From Amborella trichopoda (taxonomy: Eukaryota; Streptophyta; Magnoliopsida; Amborellales; Amborellaceae), in the NCBI RefSeq assembly GCF_000471905.2, contig NW_006500337.1, positions 1,174,746 through 1,238,745 on the forward strand: a DNA stretch of 64,000 bases. The letters run 5' to 3'. How positions within the stretch are numbered: position 1 is the first letter of the stretch; the number at the start of each line of letters is the position of its first letter. Made by a program: the position numbers and the translations under genes. Below, in pieces: positions 1-11,650 of this stretch. The notes below the pieces were generated by a model that saw only the letters and a list, made by a program, of their open reading frames with translations, had not been told where the DNA came from and ran no database searches.

Positions 1-1270
1 CCTAACTAATTGTTTATTCCATCTACAATACTAAGTACCTTTTTAACCTAGTTAGGAAGTAAAGTGTAGGAAATAATGAGATAGAATAAACAATTTGTTG
101 GGGCTAGTTTGTGGCCAAAAGTGAATAAACGTGGGAGAGAAGAGATGAAGGGGTACGGTGAAATACTCGAGGGTTTTTTTATGCGGCTTGAAAAAAAATA
201 GAATGAGGGTCTACCGTGAAATAAGATGGGGAATTAGGGGTCTGTACGAAATTTTTCCTTATTTATTTCAGTGGCATAAAAGTTTATGACAAGGATGCAA
301 AAGTTTGAATGTTTCTTGGTGGATGTGGATATTTAGTGGCCATCATCTTAGGAGCTTGTGCTATTTTCAAATGCTGCCTCTTTTGGTGGTTACATAATCT
401 TCGAGTAAGAACTTGCAGGCCTGCATGTTGACCATGGTAACACATTTGACCATTGCCGATGAGCTGTGGGAAATATGACCCATTATATGGATATAATAGA
501 AAATAACTTAAATCTTTGGTTACCTGATTAATGGGGATGGAATAATATTTCAACAACTATTCTCTATAAATGTTTAAATGTTTGAGGTGCATGTTGGGAT
601 TGGCATAGTTGTCGCTTATTTATTAGGATTTGGAAGCATGGTGGAAATATTTCAGATATCAAACCTGTATCCATATTTTAATTTTAAAAATTAAATGGAC
701 AAAAGCTACATCATCCCTGAGAATTGCATGTAGTGTGTAAAATTTCCACTCATTGCATGTATCATGTATAATTGCTCATTGGTTATTTATTGCTTTAAAC
801 TTAAAAGTGAACTTGCTGTTTTTCATGGCTTTCCGAAGACTTGAGGACTTGCCCTAGTTCTTATTGAGATAGAGCATGTTTAGAAGCCAACATCGGACTC
901 CTTCAAGTTTTAGTAGTTAAAAACCTAGGTAGATTTCCAAGTTGAATGTACTAGAGTGAGTCTTGATTTGTAATCATGGTTTGGTTGTTTTAGCCTCTCT
1001 ACCCTCTCCCTTTATCTCATTTTCTTGAAGCGCATAATGATAATGACTTGGACCAGGTGCTACACTTGAAAATTACTTAGAAACAAATAAATGTTGTAAT
1101 TAAATCTGATCAATCCACAAAATATTATTTTATGTGAACGCTGTTGAAGTGGTCATTCCCTGGGAGAATCTATGCTAGTACTACCTTTCTCTGGAGTTTC
1201 TTATTTCTGTTTCTCTTCACTGGTTTATGTTTGCAAAGCATTTATTTGTGTGGTTTGTTCTTCATGTTAG
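1..1270. other. No gene recognised; probably an intron of the RabGAP gene
   Basis: AT-rich sequence without a recognisable coding exon. The RabGAP exon at 1271 begins in mid-protein after a clear 'tgttag' acceptor, so this stretch should be an intron. The N-terminal exons expected from the family were not found here and probably lie to the left of the window. Confidence 0.5.
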
Positions 1271-2322
1271 GGTGTCCATCCATCAATTAGAGGAGAAGTT
1301 TGGGAGTTTCTATTGGGATGTTTTGATCCAAAGAGCACTTACGAGGAGCGGAATCAATTAAGACAACAGCGAAGGTGCCTATCTTGTCCTTTGATTTTAA
1401 GCATGTGAAAGGGCCTAAATTGTTAAAAGTTAATGTACTATGGCATTATCCTTGTCTTACCTTTTAATGCCTTTATTTGTTCTTATCTAATTAAAAAATA
1501 TAGGCATATTTTGACATTTATGATGGTTCTTTCCCATGTGAAACTCCCTACATTTGGAGTATTTATATACTCTCATTTCTTGGGTGGTTAATTGTGGGCT
1601 TCGGACTAATGATCAAGAGATGAAGAAGAGCTTTGCACCTCTAGGTCACAAGACAGAAGATGTGCACATTTCAAGTAGCATTTTTTAATGATTTTATTAA
1701 TATACAATTAGCTCATGACACATTCTAGGAACCTGTTCTATTTGTCGGTTTTACTTATTATTAAACAAAGAAATTTCATTGTAATCACCTCAAGTTTTTT
1801 AATTCATTTATGATAATCATCCCTTCAAGATATAACAATGTTAGTCATGTAGGTTTGTATGACATGTGTCTTGGTTTGTAACAGGGAACAATATGGGAGG
1901 TGGAAAAAAGAATGCCAGGATTTGGATGCAGTTATTGGCAGTGGGAAAGTTATAACAACACCTATAATTACAGAAGATGGGTATCCTATTCAAGATCTGG
2001 TGGGAGAAAAACCTGACAAAGCAGTGCCTGTAAATTTGCAAAGAGGGGATAATTATACACTTGATGATTCTCAAGACGAAAAATTTGAGGGGGTGAATTC
2101 GAAAGCGGCTGCAGATGGATTTGTGAATATGGATGTGTCTATCAGTGATGCACCTTTGAATAAGAAAATCATTCGATGGAAACTTACTTTGCATCAGATA
2201 GGTATAATGATGACTCAAATTGAAAACAAGGAATAAATATTTTGATAACCCATCCTAATTCCTATGTAACCTTGTAAAAATAAATAAATAAAATTAAAAA
2301 AAAAAATAAAAAAATAAAAAAA

Positions 2323-2358
<36 letters not shown>

Positions 2359-5300
2359 TTATATATCCTAATTCAACCTTGGTGATTCATAGATTTTATC
2401 ATGCTGTTGAAGTTTGGTAACATGGTTCTTTGTTAGCAATGGACATCAGTCTTTTTTTAATAATTTTTATTTTTCATATTTTCTAATTTTTCATGTTTGT
2501 CAAGTATGATGACAATGTTTTTGGCTTTAGTTCCATGAGGAATTTATTTGAAATAACTGGAAAGACAAGAGAAACATTAGTTCAAAGCAGTGCGCCGAGA
2601 CTGGCCTTAGCCAGGGAATTCACCCCGTGGCAGAGGCAAATTACTAGGCCTAGTCCGGCATAGGGCTGAAAAGCCTTCAAGAAATTGGAAAACATGAGAA
2701 AAATTCAAAAAAATAAATTAAAAACAAAATAAAACAGTAAGCTAAACAAGTATTGGAAAAATGGATTTAGGAAAAACAGATTTATAGTTGGGGCATTTTA
2801 AAAAATCCCAAAATAGAGAAGTATAAAAAATAGGGATTTGTGACAAAAAAACACTCACCAATCTTAGCTAAAACATATAAATCATACACAAAAAAAGTAT
2901 ACATCAATCCCACATTTTTAACTTTTCTTTTTGGAAACTTTTAATTTTTTTTAATATCCAGGAGTTGTACACTCAATTAGGGGAAACTCCGAGTGGACTC
3001 AACCGAGTCTCGGTGCACTGGTTCAAAGAGTCACTGACCATCTAATGTATAGACATTTGATGCTTTCTTTGTTGAGAATTGAGATGCACTTTGACTTCTA
3101 TATACGTGAATTACCTTTTTTTGTGTTTTGAGACATAGATATGTTTTGTAACATCACTCTTGGACTTAATCCAATTGGCATGTCTAACATTGTTTCTTAA
3201 ATGCTCATTTATTGTGTATCCATTAAGGACATCCAGTTCTACATGGTTAGGAACTCGTAACTATATGTAAACATCAGCTTACCTGAGATTCCTTATGGTC
3301 TTGAGCTGCTTGAGAGCTTCGTGCCTCTTCTTGCTCTTCCTCTTTCATTCTCTCGCACTCTCATTCTCTCTATCTTGGCCGCAAGTTGTGTTGAGGAGGA
3401 GAGGCTTGCTCTATCCCTTTCTTCCTCAACCCTTTTCCTCGTTGGCCACAGTCTGCTCTCATGATTGGTAGAATTGGATGAGGTGGGAAAATATTTTTAA
3501 GTTTTTAACAGTATGGATGTTGCTTAGGAGAGGATTCAAATTCTTTGGACAAGGTGTCTTGTAGAGAATAGAATGGCAAAGAATAAAGAACTGTATATTG
3601 TGCTTTAATGAGCCCCTTGGACTAATCTGCAGTGGCTGTTTATTACCTGAAAAATATTTATTTAAGCATTTCCATGCTGAATGGGCTGAGACTGGGTTTC
3701 ACCTTGTGGGTGACACAGAGTTGAATAGCGACATGAGGAAGGAGAGTTGTGCCTTTTTCTTTCTATTAATTACAAATTACTCGAAACTATTTGATATGTT
3801 AGAAACTAGATGGGATTTCATTTTTGCCTAAATGCATTGATGTGTACCAGCAATATTCTTTTTATTTGCTTGTTATGGTCTTAGCAATGTCCTGTAGGTT
3901 TGGATGTGGTTCGCACTGACCGGACACTGCTCTTTTATGAGAACCAAGAAAATTTGGCAAGGCTTTGGGATATATTGTCAGTTTATTCATGGATAGATGA
4001 GGACATTGGTTACTGTCAAGGTGAGAATGGCATTTAGAATTTTCTATATGTAATTTACGAAGATGTATTCATTTTATTACATTACCATATTGTGCCTAAG
4101 TTTTCCTATTTCTTGTTTTCATCCGTAGGCATGGCAATTTTTCAGCTTTTTCCGTTAGTCGATTTTGTATCTAATCTGCTACTCTGGCTTCTTTCAAATC
4201 AGGAATGAGTGATCTTTGCTCTCCAATGGTTATTCTTCTCGAAAATGAAGCAGATGCCTTTTGGTGCTTTGAGCATCTAATGCGTAAACTTGTATGCCTA
4301 CCGATCCTTGTGTGCTCTCTCCCCCTCTCTCTCTGTCTCTCTCGTGCCAATGATGTTGCAAATACATATTTATGCTAAATTATATACCTTATTAGGTATT
4401 TATAACTGTGGACTTCATTTATCCTTTGTAAATTTGTTATTGATGTAACTTTAGACTTCATTTATACTTCGAAATTTTGTTATTGAACTAAAACCTTGCC
4501 CATCTTCTGAGCAAATTCTTCTTTTGCTCTTCATGTACTTGTTGCCATCATATGTATTTGGAATCTATTTGCAGGTCAGAGATTAAGTAAGGGTTGATGA
4601 ACTTGACACAAAAAATGAATTCTTACCAAAGAAACAGAGGGTTCTTAAAAACTAATGAGAAATCCTGTAACCTTTCATGAGTAAGTAGTTTATTGAATAT
4701 CAGCCCAGCTTGAGACCTAAAACATTCCAGATTAGAGATTTATTTGACAACATGTCCTCTTATTTGTAACCTGGAATGTGGAGCCTTAAATGCAAACTTC
4801 ATTACTACCTAATTGTGGACCTTGAATGTCAACTTCAATGCTACCTATATACTAGGAATGTTTCTTACTTGTTTTTGGCCTGGTTTCTGCCCTTTGATTT
4901 GTATGCTCTTTCCCTTACCTGGGGACATTTTATAAACTACTTTAAGTGTTTGTAGCACTATACCTTTTAGAGATTGTGTTATCTTTATGTGGCCACTAGT
5001 TACTTTTTTTGGTTGCAAATGGTGAGCTGGAAAGTTTGTCATCAAAGCTGATTAGAAGACCTAATTTTTTATAATGCTATTATGAGGAATATATGCAGTT
5101 GCATTCGCTGAATAAGTCATCAGGGATGACTCTGTATCTTCTACTTAGAGTCGAACATGGTGTTCTATTCTTGTTAACCTTGTGTTATTATTTTTAAACC
5201 TTAGTGTCATTTAAGTTGCGGTCATCATTTTATAGGGAAATTAGAAATTTCTTTGTGCCAATGGTTTGAATAATCCACCAATTTGCCATCAGTATTTCTG

Positions 5301-8300
5301 AAACGTCATCAAATTTTTAAGATATTTCAGAGCTGTGACTCATGTTATTGGACTGCACTCATGGAGGGCCTTCTATTGATATGATGTTGGTGCTTATAAA
5401 TGAAATGAAAGACCCCCAGCTGTGTATCAGATGGCTCATATTGTCCAATTCTTGTACAGAATTGTCTCAAATTGCCGTTATTCTGGCTACTACGCCTCAA
5501 CTGAGTAATATAGTAGACAGAAACTCAGAATCCATTTTAACTTCTTAGCTAAAACTGTTGGATTTTCTCCATGATTAGGAATTTTCTTATTTTTTCAGAA
5601 CAAGCATTTCTTGGGGCCTTGCAGAGTGCCATGTTCTACTTGCCTCCTTAACTGGCTCACTTGGATATGCAATCAAATTGCCTCATTTTAAAAATATGAG
5701 TAAACTATCTCCTTGTAAAAAGGAGAAGCTTTTCTTCACCTGTTTTCTTATAGAAGTGACAAGTTGTTGATGAATGTGGATCTCTTCGAACCCTGCCTTT
5801 CCATTGGTGCCAATTGATCTTGGCCCCACATCCCTCCCCTTCCTATAGATGGAAGGCTACTGTGCATCGTCAATTGGTTTTAAAGGGTAGATTTACCAAA
5901 TATGTAGCTTCTTTTTTTTTTGAAAGAAGTTACTTTTTTTTGGTATTTTGTTTATTAAGGGTGCGTGTGTAATTATCAGTAACAGGCAATTGGTACTTTT
6001 GCTATCTTTTTCATAGTGTAGGTTAAACTTTTACTAAAGGACAAGGGTATTATATTAATAAAGTTCCAAGGTATAACCATAATGATTTACTTATAAAAAA
6101 TACATTTTTTGAACAACAAGAATTGGCTTTTTGGTAAATACACCAATCACAACCTATTCTAACTTATTTCAAGAGGTTGTTAACTGTAGACATCCTATAT
6201 GTATGTGTGTGTGTGTGTGTATCAAGAGAGAGGAAGTACTTCTATTGCTCAATAAAGTCATGGACGCATATTTCTAAAGCAAGAATATTACATAGATAGG
6301 TCCTGCAATATTACGGGATCACTACTCTTTCACCATTGAAAGATTTGTATGTACTTGTTCATAGTTGGGGCGGTTTTATTCAATTTACTAAGATGCTGTG
6401 AGTTTTATAAATATTTTAAAGCCGAGTATGTTTCAATAGTTTTTCTCAAGTTGGTTTCATTTTTGTTGTTTGTCACGCCAATTATAGTTTTGCCTATGCA
6501 ACATTCTCTCTACATGTAAATCATCTAGTCACTGAACTTTTTATTAATCTATGGGAGCATTCTTTGTAATTTGTTATTCATTTGCATCTTTTGAAGCGAG
6601 GAAATTTTAGATGCACAGTAAGCTCTATTGGGGTTCAATCACAACTTGATAAGCTAGCATCGGTAATCCGAACTCTTGATCCCAAGCTTCATCAACACTT
6701 AGGTAAGAGTCATTGATGCTGTGTTTTATGTTTTTGTTTTTTTAACAAAAATAGTTTTCGGGTTTGATAACTTGGGTTATATGAGTTGTTTCCTCTATTA
6801 GAATATCCATTTCTAGATTACTCTACAATAGTTTTCTATGAAGTTTATAGAATGCTGCAGATCTAAAGAAAATTCCTAGGCATTGTTTACTCAGAAAAGA
6901 AATTTCTTAAAATTGGAAAGTCCCAAATGCGAGCAGCATGCAAGAGCAAAGTATTGCTTAGAGAGGAAAAAGAGAAAGAAAAACTTTAGATTTTATTTTC
7001 ATTCCTTTTAAGTTTTGATAGTTCCCTTCCTGATTGATAATTTGGAAGTTGCTGTTCGCTTGCTTATTTTTATTTTTAGATGATAAGTATTTAATTTAAT
7101 TTTCTTTTCACGTTTGTTTTATGTATGCAACATATTAAGTAGCTCCTTTTCAATTAAACTTTTGCTTAAAGGCGTTCCTCTAATCCCACACAAGATCCTT
7201 CCCCTAGAGTCCCCATAATTTTTCTATATTTAATGCATAACCTATAGCAATACTCATTTTAATAAGATCTGCCACCACTGATCTATTTGGATTATCTCTC
7301 AAAAATCTCATGCTTTTTACCGAAATACTCTGAAAAACTGCTAACAGGAATCATTCCCTAGGAATATAATCACAATCCATGCAAGTAAGCATGTGGTCTT
7401 TGAGTTAAGCAAACGCAAGGGATATTGTGCCACCTTCTATATCAGTGTTATGAAAATCAGACTAGCCACCGATCACGTCAGAGGTCCGGTCCAGTTAAAA
7501 CCAGTCTGGCAAAAGTTGAACATGTTGGTATGGATTTAAAAGAAAAACAAAGAAAAACAAGGAATAATGGTTTAAAATAAGATATTGTTAACATTCTCAA
7601 AAAAAGAAAAGAAGAGATCGTTAAAATAAAGTTGCCCAAATTTTTTGGTCAATCTAACTGATCAAAACCTGCTGGTTTGACTGGTCAAAATCAGTCAAAC
7701 ATTGGTTTTGACTTGTTTTCAATCAAACCGTTTTTGCGTTTGCTAGACTAGCCAAGGCACCGGTCGACGGTCTAGTTGGTTGGACCAGTCTGGTCTTTTT
7801 AACACTATTCTAAATCCCAAGAGTCCAAAGAAAAAGAAATTTTCAAAGTGTCCAGATAACACACATCTAGGTCTATGGTGCATATCTAGGTTATCCACTC
7901 TTCTCAACAAAGGAAATTGGAGATTACCTAGAGTTCTTGATATAGTTACTGAAATCTCCGTAGTCTGTCATTTGAGGATGGAACATAGATGCCCCTGTTT
8001 GTATCATATACCATACACAAGCTGTGTATGTTATGCTTCCCTTATGAAGGCAGATCACTCTTAAGGATTTTATCTAATGCAACCAACCATCACCATTAGT
8101 TGCTGGGGAACAAACACATGGAGGTCCTTTCTACGCGTTCTTTTATTTCACATATTAGCGCAGTTAAAATTGGCAAGAAGTGTCTTATTATTAGTTTCCA
8201 ATTATGTTTTGTCTTTTTCAGTTCTTCTAGGATGACTTACCGATGCATGCTGGAACTAATGACGATGGAATGGTCAAATTTCAGAGATGCTGGATGGAGG

Positions 8301-9648
8301 GAACTACTTGTTTGCATTTCGCATGCTGATGGTCCTTTTCCGAAGAGAATTCTCATTTGGGGATTCTCTGTTTCTTTGGGAGGTGAGCATTTAAGTTTTT
8401 AATAGAAAGAAGTGGATTTGGGGTTCCTTTAACCAGCATTAATGAATATGGCATTTGCCATGAGTAATGCTGCAAAAGTGTTTTCACCTATCAGTTTTTT
8501 CCACAAATTTTGATAGTGATTTGATTCTTACCCTCCTACATTGTTCTTTAGCTTGAATTCTTTGATTTGATTCTTACCCTCCTACATTGTTCTTTAGCTT
8601 GAATTCTTTCTTTGGGAGCACATTTATTTGAAAGGTAGATGCAGTCTATCAGGCCATTACCAATATCTTCCAAATTTGTTCATTGTAGGGAAAACAATCC
8701 AGTAATCTAACTGTTGGAAAACCTAGGTTTAGGATACATTTCACAAAGTATGTTGTTTCATGCCAGTTCTTTCTCTATCCAAGTTAGTGGAACCTGGTTT
8801 TCTGATGCTGCAGAAACCTATGCTTTAGGATTTTGGCCCTGAATTAAAACTATTCAGAGTGTTGGTCTTTTGAAATAAAAGCAGTGAGGGAGGGAGGGAG
8901 ATGAATTCTCTTTGCAGGGTTGACGTTGCTTTCTGGTTTTGAATGTAAGATCCCCTAATTTTTCCTTGGAAAGTGAGGTTTCGTTACATGACCATATTTA
9001 AGGAACCTCGTCTTCAAAGATTGTGCATCTTGTTAACCATGGAGGGAAAAATGGCAATGAATTCTCTTTACAGGTTCAAAAATCTTTAGTGTTGGCTTTG
9101 GTGTCTGTGGTTTTGAATGTTAAAGTCCCTTATTTTCCATGTGTTGCAGCTGATGTGGGCTCTTGAGTATGACCCAAACCTGTTCTCTTCATACAAAGTG
9201 TTGGGTTCGGCTGCTTTAAATAGTGGGCTGGCAAAAGGGAAAGATAAGATGAAACAGTATGGGAAGTTCGAGAGAGAGAACATGAAGAATGGGAAGAACA
9301 AAGAGAGTCCCCCAATATCGGTTTTCGTAGTTGCCGGTGTCCTCAAAGCCAAGAGCTCCAGGCTGTTGAAGGAAGCAAGTGGTCTTGATGATGTTGTCAA
9401 GGTTCTCTCTCTCTCTCATGGTCTTGATGATGTCGTCAAAGTTCTCTCTGTCTCTCTCACAAGACACATACATCTCTCTCTCTCACACACACACAAACAC
9501 ATGCGCCTTGCAGACGTATGCAGAAGATAGCATTCTGGATCATGTCTTTAAAAATGTTTCGACCTTTCTCTTTCTGGAAAATCTGTAATTATCTGTAGTG
9601 CATCGTGGTGTCTTGATATCACATTTTAAGACAAATACAAGATTCACT

Positions 9649-9687
<39 letters not shown>

Positions 9688-10279
9688 ACTCTTGATATGA
9701 ATATGGCTTACTTTCAATTATAGCTGTTAACTCTTCTCTGAAGAAGGATTTTTGGTTGATTTTAAAAGCAGATTCTGAACGATATAACTGGAAAATTGGA
9801 TGCCAAAAAGGCTTGCAAAGATGCAATGAATCTTCACAAGAAGTATCTGAAGGCAAGTGTTGACCATGAACTTGATCAAAATTTTCTTCTCTGTACTTTA
9901 AGGATGCTTTGGAGATTTAGACACTTTGGAGTAGTGTCATGATTGGACCAACCAATGAATCGGTGAACGGTTTGGTTAGATCAAGCCTGTTCGACCAAAT
10001 TTTTCAAAAAAGAATAAAAATAAATTTAATAATTTAAAAATATAAATATAATACAATAAAATTCTCAACTTTGTTTAACTAGTCCAACCGGTCAGAACCG
10101 GCTGGTCCAATTAACCAAAACGGGTCGAAAATTGGTTTTGACTATTCGTCCAAACCCAAATTTCGCTTTTGACCTGTCGGCTAAGTCACCAATTGGTGGT
10201 TTGGTCCGGTCTTGAAAACTATGCTTTAGAGATAAGAGTTTTTAAGTGATTTCTGATGCTACAGGCCAATAAATCCTAG
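1271..10279 (+). CDS. TBC-domain Rab GTPase-activating protein, 3' part
   Basis: A RabGAP stimulates GTP hydrolysis by Rab proteins on endomembranes. Nine exons join in frame: 1271-1374, 1885-2201, 3898-4020, 4203-4291, 6597-6702, 8285-8382, 9150-9401, 9772-9852 and 10265-10279, giving 394 visible residues and a TAG stop. The first exon reads GVHPSIRGEVWEFLLG, the usual opening of plant TBC domains. The arginine finger lies in IGLDVVRTDRT (Arg at about visible residue 146) and the glutamine finger in IGYCQGM (Gln 181). LFAFRMLMVLFRREFSF and LMWALEYDPNLFSSY are typical of the At5g53570 group. The KVITTPIITEDG stretch in exon 2 is the insert typical of plant members. All junctions are GT-AG except the last, which starts with GC (9853 gcaagt) and leads to a four-codon final exon (ANKS). 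Introns carry three MITEs. The N-terminal exons are missing from the window. The family call is firm; which Rab is the substrate cannot be told. Confidence 0.93.
2325..2357. repeat. (AT)n microsatellite after an A-rich tract
   Basis: About sixteen AT dinucleotides in RabGAP intron 2, directly after an A-rich run at 2280-2325. Confidence 0.9.
2588..3020. mobile_element. hAT-like MITE with 8-bp target duplication
   Basis: This 433-bp non-coding insertion lies in RabGAP intron 2. The left end starts CAGTGCGCCGAGACTGG and the right end, reverse-complemented, starts CAGTGCACCGAGACTCGG, so the terminal inverted repeats match over about 17 bp. It is flanked by a perfect 8-bp direct repeat GTTCAAAG (2580-2587 and 3021-3028). 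An 8-bp duplication with CAGTG ends fits the hAT superfamily. The interior is AT-rich with no transposase, so it is non-autonomous. Confidence 0.85.
6197..6220. repeat. (GT)n microsatellite
   Basis: Short GT run in RabGAP intron 4. Confidence 0.8.
7443..7807. mobile_element. MITE with CAGTGTTA-type ends (copy 1)
   Basis: Non-coding 365-bp insertion in RabGAP intron 5. The left end CAGTGTTATGAAAATCAGAC and the reverse complement of the right end TAGTGTTAAAAAGACCAGAC form an imperfect inverted repeat of about 20 bp. The flanks TTCTATAT (7435-7442) and TTCTAAAT (7808-7815) are a 7/8 target duplication. The subterminal regions are full of GGTCCGGT/ACCGGTC-like words. Superfamily uncertain (hAT or Mutator-like). 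Confidence 0.75.
8519..8612. repeat. 46-bp tandem duplication
   Basis: Two nearly identical copies, period 46, starting at 8521 and 8567 with TTGATTCTTACCCTCCTACA, in RabGAP intron 6. Confidence 0.9.
9381..9458 (+). repeat. 39-bp tandem duplication across a splice donor
   Basis: GGTCTTGATGATGT at 9381 recurs at 9420. The unit contains the last codons of RabGAP exon 7 and its donor (AAG|gttctc at 9401/9402). The second copy offers a like donor (AAA|gttctc) exactly 39 nt further on, in frame and without a stop, which would add 13 codons. Confidence 0.85.
9649..9682. repeat. (CT)n microsatellite
   Basis: Uninterrupted CT run of about 30 bp in RabGAP intron 7, a pyrimidine-rich stretch about 90 bp before the acceptor at 9771. 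Confidence 0.9.
9932..10223. mobile_element. MITE with TAGTGT-type ends (copy 2)
   Basis: A 292-bp relative of the element at 7443, in the last RabGAP intron. The left end is TAGTGTCATGATTGGACC; the reverse-complemented right end is CATAGTTTTCAAGACCGGACC without its last base. It is flanked by CTTTGGAG (9924-9931) and CTTTAGAG (10224-10231), a 7/8 target duplication. The interior holds repeated AACCGG/CCGGTT words around an AT-rich middle. Confidence 0.75.
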
Positions 10280-10926
10280 GCATCAATCGGCTTGCAACTA
10301 GTTTTTCGTATCGGAAGATTCTAAAAAGACGTTACAGTCTTGCAGCATATTTACGGGGGCTGCATTTGCTTGAACCCTTTTGGAAATCACAGATTCCCGG
10401 TGAATCTCTCTCTCTGTCCCCCTCTCCCTCCCTCCCTCCCTCCCTCTTTCTCCAATGCCATAGTTTGTAATTTTGAGCACTCTCTCCCCTTTCTATGTCA
10501 TTGTTTGTAATTTTTGTCTGTAATTTGATCACTCTTCTCTCCAACCCATGCTCTTTCTTTCTCTGCATGGGGCAATTTTTGCTATATATTTTCCGCATTC
10601 TGTAATTTATGCTCTCTCAGTCACATGTGTGTAATTTTTTCTCTCTTCCCCAGCTTTTCTTTTGTTCTTTTGGTATTATGTTTGATTATTGTATAACTGG
10701 ATTGATTGTGTTTATTCCTCGAGGGAAACAGTAGGGAGATGTATTATTTATTATGGTATTTCTGAGACTTGGCAATACAAACTTCCTATTGAACTGTAAC
10801 TGTAATTTTTGCCATTTTTGTCTAGCTATCTCAGAATGGGTCACCAAAGTTGCCACAGTTTTGAGAGAGAAAGAAGGAAAAGGAGAGGGAGGGAGGGGGG
10901 ACAAGAAGTTGAAATAATTTTAGTAT
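10280..10926. other. RabGAP 3' flank, CT- and GA-rich; no gene
   Basis: Probable 3' UTR and downstream DNA with CT-rich tracts (10405-10450) and a GA-rich tract (10862-10902). No coding sequence is supported. Confidence 0.5.
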
Positions 10927-11240
10927 GGAAAATTGTTTCATGCGGGCTCGACCGCATTTCTACATGTGTGCTCCAGAAAATGTAAAGTATCCATCTTAAA
11001 GATGGATGCAAGTAGGTGTTTCATCTAAAAACAATGGAAACTGCCGATTCAAATGTTTTTTTTACTAAAATTATTATTTTTAGTTTTAAAATTTATTTAT
11101 TTTTTCATATTCATGATCTCCCTGTTAGAGATTACATGTCCATAAAAATTAAGTCTCAAAATCCATCTCAAAAAAGATTTATTAAAAGGCCTACATTTCT
11201 ACATATGCGGGCTTGGCCGCATAGAAACCAAGTCCTTTTG
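10927..11240 (+). mobile_element. Family A MITE, copy 1
   Basis: About 315 bp. It starts GGAAAATTGTTTCATGCGGG and ends with ATGCGGGCTTGGCCGCATAG, giving imperfect inverted ends built round TATGCGG/CCGCATA. It carries a conserved middle (CATATTCATGATCTCC, then AGATTACATGTCC). The same element recurs at 22788 (reverse), 46599 (truncated) and 53181. Confidence 0.8.
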
Positions 11241-11271
11241 AAAGTGAGTTAAAAGTTCAAAGTGTACTTTC

Positions 11272-11650
11272 CATTACGGATGAAGTTTTTATAAAGCCTA
11301 GGCTGTATGAAAACAAAATAAAGCCTCACTTCAAATCTTTGTCTAGAAAGCACTTTCAGTTATGGAAATTTCTATGATGGATCTAAAATCAACTTTCAAT
11401 ACCGACAATAAAATTTGAAATTCAAAAAATGATGCAGATTTTGCAGATTGGGGAACATTTATTTTTAGGGCGAAATGGACGGTCCGAATAATTTGTTTCA
11501 ACATACACTATTTTTAGAGCTTGAAATCCTCTTTTTTTTCACAACCCTAATGGTCAAGCAGAGATGATCGATTTAAAGTTTTCTGATACTTGAATTGCAA
11601 TTTTCGATAAGTTATGAGGTGAGGCTTCACTTATTTTGATAGGGATGTGG
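11272..11650 (+). mobile_element. Family B MITE, copy 1
   Basis: AT-rich element with inner inverted repeats AATAAAGCCTCACTTCAAA and TTATGAGGTGAGGCTTCACT. It contains the shared core GGACGGTCCGAATAATTTG followed by ACACTATTTTTAGAGCTTG. A second copy lies in reverse at 23105-23510, again next to a family A element. Confidence 0.7.

Noticed and set aside
1841..2218. Minus-strand open frame opposite RabGAP exon 2
   Set aside because: Shadow of the real exon.
3598..3831. Open frame of 77 codons in RabGAP intron 2
   Set aside because: No homology, lies between well-supported exons, and has no splice signals fitting the frame.
8100..8402. Open frame overlapping RabGAP exon 6
   Set aside because: The family sequence (MLDGGNYLFAFRM) is in another frame and begins at 8285 after TTTCAG.
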